From an uncultured Bacteroidales bacterium (GTDB taxonomy: Bacteria > Bacteroidota > Bacteroidia > Bacteroidales > Paludibacteraceae): 64,000 nt of DNA. Made by a program: the position numbers and the translations under genes. Shown piece by piece: positions 58,349-64,000 of this stretch. The notes under the pieces were generated by a model. That model did not search any database and was not told the DNA's origin. It saw only the letters and a program-made list of their open reading frames with translations. The DNA lies in contig ONMU01000001.1 in the NCBI GenBank assembly GCA_900319035.1, positions 1 through 64,000 on the forward strand. Direction: 5' to 3'. Positions within the stretch are counted from its first letter, which is position 1. Each line of letters opens with the position of its first letter.

Positions 58349-58379
58349 CAAAGGTACAAAAAAAAGTTGAAAGTTGAAA
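58349..58379 (-). promoter_or_regulatory. Promoter of gldD (weaker -33)
   Basis: The -7 box TACCTTTG is at 58349-58356. At the 23-nt position there is only TTTC from an AGTTGAAAG repeat (58361-58400), which appears to have replaced the usual palindromic element. Confidence 0.5.
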
Positions 58380-58448
58380 GTTGAAAGTTGAAAGATTTCA
58401 CTTTTTTGCATAAAAATGCACTTTTTTATAAAAAAAGTACGTGCGCGC

Positions 58449-58479
58449 TTGTGTATATGAAAAAAAAGTTGTAACTTTG
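58449..58479 (+). promoter_or_regulatory. Promoter of the manC-glycogen cluster
   Basis: -33 TTGTGTATATGAA begins at 58449; the -7 box TAACTTTG is at 58472-58479 (spacing 23). A GTGCGCGC stretch precedes it, as at the rseC promoter. Confidence 0.85.
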
Positions 58480-58546
58480 TGCGCTTTTAGAGAACGAGTG
58501 TTCTGAAACAAGGAATAAAACCATAAAAAACACACCCAATATTATT

Positions 58547-59776
58547 ATGACAAAAAAAGAAAATAACTATTGTGTAATCATGGCTGGCGGCATAGGAAGC
58601 CGTTTCTGGCCGTTCAGCCGAGAAGAAAAACCGAAACAGTTCTTGGACTTTTTCGGCACAGGTAAGAGTTTATTGCAGATGACGGTGGATCGTTTTCGTC
58701 CCATCGTTCCTATCGAGAATATGTTCATTGTGACGAACGTAGCATACAAGCAGATCATCATGGAGCAGATACCGGATTTGGCAGAAGTGCAGATCTTATG
58801 CGAACCGGCAAGAAGAAACACGGCTCCGTGTATTGCTTACGCAACGGCACATATCCGTGCGTTGTGTTTGCAGAAAGCCTATAAATGGACGAAGGACGAA
58901 TGTACGATGTACGAAGGATATACGAAGGAAGGTAGCTTGAAAGGAAACAAGGATCTTCCGAAGTATCAGGATATCGATTGGAGCAAGCCGGAGATGCAGG
59001 CGAATATCGTAGTAGCAGCAAGTGACCATTTGATTTTGGAGGAAGAGAAATTCCGTGACACTATCTGCAAAGCGTTTGATTTCGTAAGCCAAAACAAGGC
59101 GATTGCTACTTTGGGCATGCAGCCGACAAGACCGGAGACAGGATATGGATATATTCAGTATCTTAATGTACAAGGGGACAATGTACAATGTACAAAGGGG
59201 ATTTATCCGGTGAAGACGTTTACGGAGAAGCCGAATTTGGAGATGGCGAAAGTATTCTTGGAGAGCGGTGATTTTCTGTGGAACTCGGGTATCTTCATTT
59301 GGAACTTACAGACCATCAGTGAGGCATTCCGTTATTTGCTCCCGGAAGTAGCAGACCGTTTCCGTGAAGGCGAGTTGCTGATGGGCACAGAGAAAGAGGA
59401 AGCGTTCATCGAAGAGATCTTCCCGAAATGTCCGAATATCTCGATTGACTACGGCATCATGGAGAAAGCGGAGAACGTGTTCGTGCTGCCGAGCAGTTTC
59501 GGATGGAGCGATTTGGGCACTTGGGGCAGTTTGTATGAGTTGAGCGAGAAAGACGAGGCAGGCAATGTGAGCCTGCACAGCGAGGCTCTGTTCTACGAGG
59601 CAAACGGTAATGTGGTGACCTTGGAGCCGGGTAAGTTAGCGGTAGTACAAGGTGTGGACGACATGATCATCGCTGAGCAGAAAGGTGTGCTGTTGGTTTG
59701 CAAGAAAGCCGAGGAGCAGCGCATCAAACAGTTTGTGGCAGATGCCAAAGACAAATTTGCTGGACAATTTAATTAA
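58547..59776 (+). CDS. manC: Mannose-1-phosphate guanylyltransferase with two repeat inserts
   Basis: 409 residues, about 45 more than usual. Makes GDP-mannose. Motifs: MAGGIGSRFWPFSREEKPKQ (nucleotide loop), NIVVAASDHLI, TRPETGYGYIQY, FTEKPNLEMAKVFLESGDFL and WNSGIFIWN. Residues about 114-127 (DECTMYEGYTKEG) and about 206-216 (VQGDNVQCTK) are encoded by family-C repeats at 58888-58928 and 59165-59198. The first lies where the normal protein passes from a helix into the NIVVAASDHLI strand, the second directly after TGYGYIQY; both should be surface loops. Confidence 0.93.
   Translation: MTKKENNYCVIMAGGIGSRFWPFSREEKPKQFLDFFGTGKSLLQMTVDRFRPIVPIENMFIVTNVAYKQIIMEQIPDLAEVQILCEPARRNTAPCIAYATAHIRALCLQKAYKWTKDECTMYEGYTKEGSLKGNKDLPKYQDIDWSKPEMQANIVVAASDHLILEEEKFRDTICKAFDFVSQNKAIATLGMQPTRPETGYGYIQYLNVQGDNVQCTKGIYPVKTFTEKPNLEMAKVFLESGDFLWNSGIFIWNLQTISEAFRYLLPEVADRFREGELLMGTEKEEAFIEEIFPKCPNISIDYGIMEKAENVFVLPSSFGWSDLGTWGSLYELSEKDEAGNVSLHSEALFYEANGNVVTLEPGKLAVVQGVDDMIIAEQKGVLLVCKKAEEQRIKQFVADAKDKFAGQFN
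59165..59198. repeat. Family-C repeat inside manC
   Basis: It reads AATGTACAAGGGGACAATGT and continues ACAATGTACAAAGG. It differs from the reverse complement of the right arm of IVS-like element 2 at one base over 31. Confidence 0.9.
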
Positions 59777-59808
59777 AAATAATCTTACTTAATACTTAAT
59801 CAAACATC

Positions 59809-61773
59809 ATGAGTTATCTTAATTTTGACAAGACAGTGCTTGTTAATCTGGAGCGATCGCTTCAGAAAGAGATGATTCGAACGAACCGTGCAGGCGTGTA
59901 CAACTCGACCACGTTGGTTGACTGTAACACGCGTAAGTACCACGGTCAGTTGGTGATGCCGTTGCCTCATATCAGCGACGACAACTATGTGTTGCTCAGT
60001 TCGCTGGACGAGACGGTGATCCAACATGGCGCGGAGTTCAACTTAGGTCTGCACGAGTATGACGAGAACCATTTCAGTCCGAACGGACACAAGTACATCC
60101 GTGAGTTCGATTGCGAGTTGATCTCGCGCACAACGTACCGTGTCGGCGCTGTGGTACTACAGAAAGAGCGCATGTTGGTTAGTTTCGAGCCTCGCGTGCT
60201 GATCCGCTACACGTTATTAGAGAGCGGCAGTCCGACGACTCTTCGTTTCCGTCCGTTCCTGGCATTCCGCAGCGTGAACGAGTTGACGCACGAGAACCCG
60301 TTAGCGAACGCGAACATGGAGGATTGTGAGAACGGTCGTTACAACCGCATGTATCCGGGTTTCCCGAATCTGTACATGCAGTTCAGCAAGGCGGTAGAGT
60401 ACCACCATGACCCACAATGGTACAAAGACATCGAGTACCGCAAGGAGCGTGAGCGTGGTTATGCCCACAAGGAGGACTTGCTCGTACCGGGTTATTTCGA
60501 GTTGCCGATGAAGAAAGGCGAGAGTATCATCTTCGCAGCCGGCGTAACGGAAGTGAAGACCGATACGCTGAAGGCGACTTGGAAGAAAGAGTTGGTACGT
60601 CGAATCCGTCGTGAAGACATGTTCTCCACGCTGAAGAACAGCGCAAGCCAGTTCTACAAACGCGAGGATGACAAGTGCTATCTGCTTGCCGGTTTCCCGT
60701 GGTTCAAGGCAGATGCGCGTTCGACTTTCTTCTCGGTAGCCAGCTGTACGCTGGATATCGATCGTCCGGAGTACTGGGATGCTATCATCAACAAGACGGC
60801 TGTTGGAGAGATCTTGAACTTCATGAACGGTCGTGGTAACGAGAACAAGATGACGGGCATGGACGAGCCGGATGTACTGCTTTGGTTCATTCGCGCATGT
60901 CAGAAATATGCCCATAAATATACCGTTCGTGAGGCAGCGGATTTATATGGTCAGCTCTGTCAGGATATCATCGTATGGTATCGCAAGCAGAACCATCCGC
61001 GTGCCAAACTGCATCAGAACGGTCTGCTTTGGGTAGAGGGTACTCAACGTCCGGCTACATGGATGAACGCTACCAACTGCGGATGGCCGATAGTACCGCG
61101 TACAGGCTACGTGGTAGAGATCAACGCATTGTGGTACAACGCCATGCGTTTCACGGCAGAGATGCTTCGTGAGATGGGCAAAGAGACGAGTGCCGACCTG
61201 ATGGAGTATCAAGCAGAGATCACCAAGGATGCGTTTGTGAAGACGTTCTGGAATGGTCTGTATCTGAACGATTATGTCATTGACGGTTATGCCGACAGAG
61301 AGGTACGTCCGAACATGATCTGGGCAGCGGGTCTGCCGTACAGTCCGCTGGATAAGAAACAGCAGAAAGCAGTAGTGGATATCTGCACGAAAGAGCTGTT
61401 GACGCCGAAAGGTCTGCGCAGTCTGAGTCCGAAGAGCGGTTTATATCATCCGTACTACGGCAGCAACGTGCAAGAACGTGAACGTGCGTTGTACAACGGT
61501 ATCGTTTGGCCGTCCACCATCACCGCTTACTCGCGCGCATATATGAACATATACAAATACAGCGGCGCAAGCTTCATGGAACGTCTGTTGGTCGGTTTCG
61601 AAGCCGAGATGGACGAGCTGTGTATCGGTACGCTGAATGAGTTCTACGAGCCAAACCCGCCTTACAGAGGACGCGGCGGCATGAGTAGCGCACCGAGCGT
61701 AGCAGCTGTCATCAGTCTGTTAGATACACTGAAGAAGTATCAGAATTCAGAAGAAAAGGAGGCACAACAATGA
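59809..61773 (+). CDS. Glycogen debranching enzyme (amylo-alpha-1,6-glucosidase type)
   Basis: 654 residues. An N-terminal domain starts with RTNRAGVYNSTTLVDCNTRK (the N-R-x-G-x-Y/F-x-S-T motif); the C-terminal (alpha/alpha)6 barrel holds GLLWVEGTQRPATWMNATNC, PRTGYVVEINALWYNAM, RPNMIWAAGLPYSPLD and GIVWPSTITAYSRAYM. Removes alpha-1,6 branches of glycogen. Operon with a GT4 and GH57; it overlaps the GT4 start by 4 nt. Confidence 0.93.
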   Translation: MSYLNFDKTVLVNLERSLQKEMIRTNRAGVYNSTTLVDCNTRKYHGQLVMPLPHISDDNYVLLSSLDETVIQHGAEFNLGLHEYDENHFSPNGHKYIREFDCELISRTTYRVGAVVLQKERMLVSFEPRVLIRYTLLESGSPTTLRFRPFLAFRSVNELTHENPLANANMEDCENGRYNRMYPGFPNLYMQFSKAVEYHHDPQWYKDIEYRKERERGYAHKEDLLVPGYFELPMKKGESIIFAAGVTEVKTDTLKATWKKELVRRIRREDMFSTLKNSASQFYKREDDKCYLLAGFPWFKADARSTFFSVASCTLDIDRPEYWDAIINKTAVGEILNFMNGRGNENKMTGMDEPDVLLWFIRACQKYAHKYTVREAADLYGQLCQDIIVWYRKQNHPRAKLHQNGLLWVEGTQRPATWMNATNCGWPIVPRTGYVVEINALWYNAMRFTAEMLREMGKETSADLMEYQAEITKDAFVKTFWNGLYLNDYVIDGYADREVRPNMIWAAGLPYSPLDKKQQKAVVDICTKELLTPKGLRSLSPKSGLYHPYYGSNVQERERALYNGIVWPSTITAYSRAYMNIYKYSGASFMERLLVGFEAEMDELCIGTLNEFYEPNPPYRGRGGMSSAPSVAAVISLLDTLKKYQNSEEKEAQQ

Positions 61774-63032
61774 AAGCGTTAATGTTCGGTTGGGAGTTTC
61801 CCCCTCATATCTTAGGCGGTTTAGGAACAGCCAGCTATGGTCTGACCCGTGGCATGGCTCAACAGCCAGACATGGAGATCACCTTCGTCATTCCCAAACC
61901 ATGGGGCGACGAGGATCAGTCTTTCCTGCGTATCATTGGCGCCAACAGCGTGCCGGTCGTTTGGAAAGATGTAGATTACAACTACGTTAAACAGCGCATG
62001 GAAGGCAGGATGAGTCCTGAGGACTACTACCGTTTCCGTGACGGTATCCGCTATGACTACCGCCGCATCGGCACAGACGACCTCGGTTGCATCGGTTTCT
62101 CGGGTCGCTATCCCGATAACTTGATCGAAGAGATCAGTAACTACGAGGCTGTAGCATCCGTGTTGGCGCACACCTTGGATTTCGATATCATCCACAGCCA
62201 TGATTGGTTGACGTATCCTGCGGGCGTCTTCGCCAAGCAGATCAGCGGCAAGCCACTGGTGATACACGTACACGCTACGGATTTCGACAGAAGTCGCGGT
62301 AACGTCAATCCGACGGTTTTCTCGATTGAGAAACGCGGCATGGAGATGGCGGATCACATCATGTGCGTAAGTAACCTGACGCGTAACACGGTCATTGAGA
62401 AATACGGCATTGACCCGCGTAAGGTAAGCACCGTACACAATGCCGTAGAGCCGTTGGCTCATCCGGAAGAGTTCACCAAGCCTGAGCGCAAAGACAAACT
62501 CGTCACTTTCTTGGGTCGTATCACGATGCAGAAAGGACCGGAGTATTTCGTAGAGGCAGCGGCACGCGTGTTGAGCAAGACCAACGGCGTACGCTTCGTC
62601 ATGGCGGGTAGCGGCGACAAGATGGCAGAGATGATTGATCTCGTAGCCAAACGCGGTATCGCCGATAAGTTCCACTTCCCGGGCTTCATGCGCGGCAAGC
62701 AGGTACAAGAGATGCTCGCTATGAGTGATGTCTATATCATGCCGAGTGTGAGTGAGCCGTTCGGTATCAGTCCGTTGGAGGCTATGCAGGTCGGCTGTCC
62801 GTCGATCATCTCCCATCAGTCGGGTTGCGCAGAGATTCTCCAGCACGCGATCAAGACCGATTACTGGGACATCGACGCGATGGCAGATGCTATCTATGCG
62901 ATCGTCAAGTATCCGGCGCTGTACAAGAGCTTGCATGAACTCGGTATCGCTGAGGTGAACAACATCAAGTGGTCCGACGCAGGATTGAAAGTACGCAGGA
63001 TCTACGACGGGGTGATCAATCATACGTTGTAA
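61770..63032 (+). CDS. GT4 glycosyltransferase, glycogen synthase-like
   Basis: 420 residues. The GT-B fold has MKALMFGWEFPPHILGGLGT (donor-loop K-x-G-G-L-like G-G-L-G), DIIHSHDWLTYPAGVFAKQI, TVHNAVEPLAHPEEF, VTFLGRITMQKGPEYFVEAA and the E-x(7)-E end PSVSEPFGISPLEAMQVGCP. It follows the debranching enzyme and precedes GH57, the usual Bacteroides glycogen cluster, so it probably elongates glycogen. Confidence 0.92.
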   Translation: MKALMFGWEFPPHILGGLGTASYGLTRGMAQQPDMEITFVIPKPWGDEDQSFLRIIGANSVPVVWKDVDYNYVKQRMEGRMSPEDYYRFRDGIRYDYRRIGTDDLGCIGFSGRYPDNLIEEISNYEAVASVLAHTLDFDIIHSHDWLTYPAGVFAKQISGKPLVIHVHATDFDRSRGNVNPTVFSIEKRGMEMADHIMCVSNLTRNTVIEKYGIDPRKVSTVHNAVEPLAHPEEFTKPERKDKLVTFLGRITMQKGPEYFVEAAARVLSKTNGVRFVMAGSGDKMAEMIDLVAKRGIADKFHFPGFMRGKQVQEMLAMSDVYIMPSVSEPFGISPLEAMQVGCPSIISHQSGCAEILQHAIKTDYWDIDAMADAIYAIVKYPALYKSLHELGIAEVNNIKWSDAGLKVRRIYDGVINHTL

Positions 63033-63075
63033 TTTACCATTTGGTCATTTACCATTTGGTCATTTATTTAGTTAT
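63033..63075. repeat. CATTTGGTCATTTACC simple repeat
   Basis: Iterations of ATTTACCATTTGGTCATTT in the gap between the GT4 and GH57 genes. Confidence 0.8.
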
Positions 63076-63101
63076 TTAACCATTTAGTAATTTATAGAAT
63101 T

Positions 63102-64000
63102 ATGAAAAATATATGTTTTTGCTTCCAGATGCACAGTCCTTACCGTCTGAAGCGATATCGTTTCTTTGAAATCGGTCATGATCATTACTACTACGATGAT
63201 TTGGCTACGGAGGAACATGTTAACTGGCTTGTACAGACTTCGTATCTGCCGCTTTGCCAAACCATCCGCGACATGATCAACCTGAGTAAGGGTAAGTTCC
63301 ATTGCTCTATCAGCATCAGCGGAACGATGATTGAGATGTTCGAGCAGTTCAACCCTGAGATGATCGACATCCTTAAGGAGTTGGCAGGTACCAAGTGCGT
63401 GGAGTTCCTCGCTACTCCGTACAGCTACACTTTGGCATCGGAGTACGACCAAGACGAGTTCAAGAAACAGCTCAAGCTGCAAGGCGAGTTATTAGAGAGC
63501 ATCTTCGGGGTAAAAGCTCAGACCGTTTGGAACACCGAGTTGCTGTACACCGACGAGGAGGCATATAACCTGAACAAGATGGGTTACAAAGTGATGATGA
63601 CCGAAGGAGCCAAGCATGTGATCAGTTGGAAGAGCCCGAACCGCGTATTCCAGTCGGGCGGTGCTCCGAAGATGAAAGTGCTGCTGCGTAACACGAACCT
63701 GAGCGATGAACTCAGCTTCCATTTCTCGGATCCGAACTGGGCTAATTTCCCGATGGACGCAGAGAAATATGCAAACCAGCTTCAGGCTCTGCCGGAAGGT
63801 GAGGACATCATCAACATCTGGGTTGGCGCCGAGACATTCGGTATTCGTCAGAACGCCGGAACCGGTATCTTCGACTTCCTTAAGGCACTGCCGTACTACG
63901 CTATGGAGCGCGAGATCGGCTTTATGACACCTTCGGAGGCTGCGAAGAAATTGTCAGCTGAGGATGTACTGTCGAGCCCGTATCCGTTGACTTGGAGCGG
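63102..64000 (+). CDS. GH57 alpha-amylase family protein, 5' part
   Basis: About 299 residues to the window edge; the C-terminus is cut off. It starts MKNICFCFQMHSPYRLKRYR, the H-x-H/Q-P-Y opening of GH57 in Bacteroidota. Later stretches include SISGTMIEMFEQFNPEMIDI, ECLATPYS-like EFLATPYSYTLASE, and VWNTELLYTDEEAYNL, which carries the expected catalytic Glu region. GH57 enzymes hydrolyse or transfer alpha-1,4-glucans. It ends the glycogen operon as seen. Confidence 0.9.
   Translation, partial: MKNICFCFQMHSPYRLKRYRFFEIGHDHYYYDDLATEEHVNWLVQTSYLPLCQTIRDMINLSKGKFHCSISISGTMIEMFEQFNPEMIDILKELAGTKCVEFLATPYSYTLASEYDQDEFKKQLKLQGELLESIFGVKAQTVWNTELLYTDEEAYNLNKMGYKVMMTEGAKHVISWKSPNRVFQSGGAPKMKVLLRNTNLSDELSFHFSDPNWANFPMDAEKYANQLQALPEGEDIINIWVGAETFGIRQNAGTGIFDFLKALPYYAMEREIGFMTPSEAAKKLSAEDVLSSPYPLTWS

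Overview
The window looks like chromosomal DNA of an uncultured member of the Bacteroidales (Bacteroidota). The support is: TAnnTTTG-type -7 promoter boxes, the rseC-rnfBCDGEA order, a Bacteroides-type fumarate reductase with a single cytochrome b subunit, GldD (a gliding/type IX secretion protein), a DUF3467 protein, BspA-like leucine-rich repeats, and a glycogen operon (debranching enzyme, GT4, GH57). Most of the window is housekeeping; the accessory parts are toxin-antitoxin clusters and large secreted proteins.

Layout. 1-3.8 kb: a toxin-antitoxin-like island (decayed PIN toxin with antitoxin, a 52-aa ORF with a GNAT enzyme, and a HEPN/MNT pair between 161-bp direct repeats). 3.8-8.0 kb: frdCAB, with a four-helix-bundle gene between frdA and frdB inside a 40-bp inverted repeat. 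8.0-12.3 kb: trxB, lolA-like, ftsK. 12.5-17.8 kb: rseC-rnfBCDGEA, with an RnfB that lacks its ferredoxin domains, then tRNA-Ala(GGC). 17.9-28.1 kb: a K+ channel, a 2106-aa secreted protein, a DUF3791/DUF3990 cassette and an LRR protein. 28.2-46.9 kb: mostly minus-strand metabolism (an aroA-glycosyltransferase fusion, DPP III, nucleoside phosphorylase, a second four-helix-bundle gene in inverted repeats, a GT2, Maf, ParC, DprA, Upp), then a DUF5063 gene, an RNase D-like exonuclease and alkaline phosphatase on the plus strand. 47-52 kb: two secreted modular proteins. 52.5-58.4 kb: transporter, Dus, a 7TM-HD phosphodiesterase, a GGGP synthase-TadA fusion, GldD. 58.5-64 kb: manC and the glycogen operon, which runs off the end.

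The most unusual signal is a set of short, simple, AT-rich repeat families. They fill many operon gaps and also occur, in frame, inside conserved enzymes (TrxB, DPP III, DprA, ManC, a GT2, Maf, AroA, a BASS transporter, and the linker of the GGGPS-TadA fusion). One family is the same sequence as the inverted-repeat arms that enclose the second four-helix-bundle gene. Both four-helix-bundle genes therefore have the architecture of 23S rRNA intervening sequences (an ORF for this protein family inside a stem), but lie in protein-coding operons. I propose these as one system: intervening-sequence-like elements plus solo copies of their ends that also insert into reading frames.

A second consistent signal is regulatory: twelve promoters share a palindromic -33 element around TTGCATATATGCAA, placed exactly 23 nt from the TAnnTTTG box. 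One palindrome serves two divergent genes symmetrically. All functions are from reading the sequence; no database search was run.
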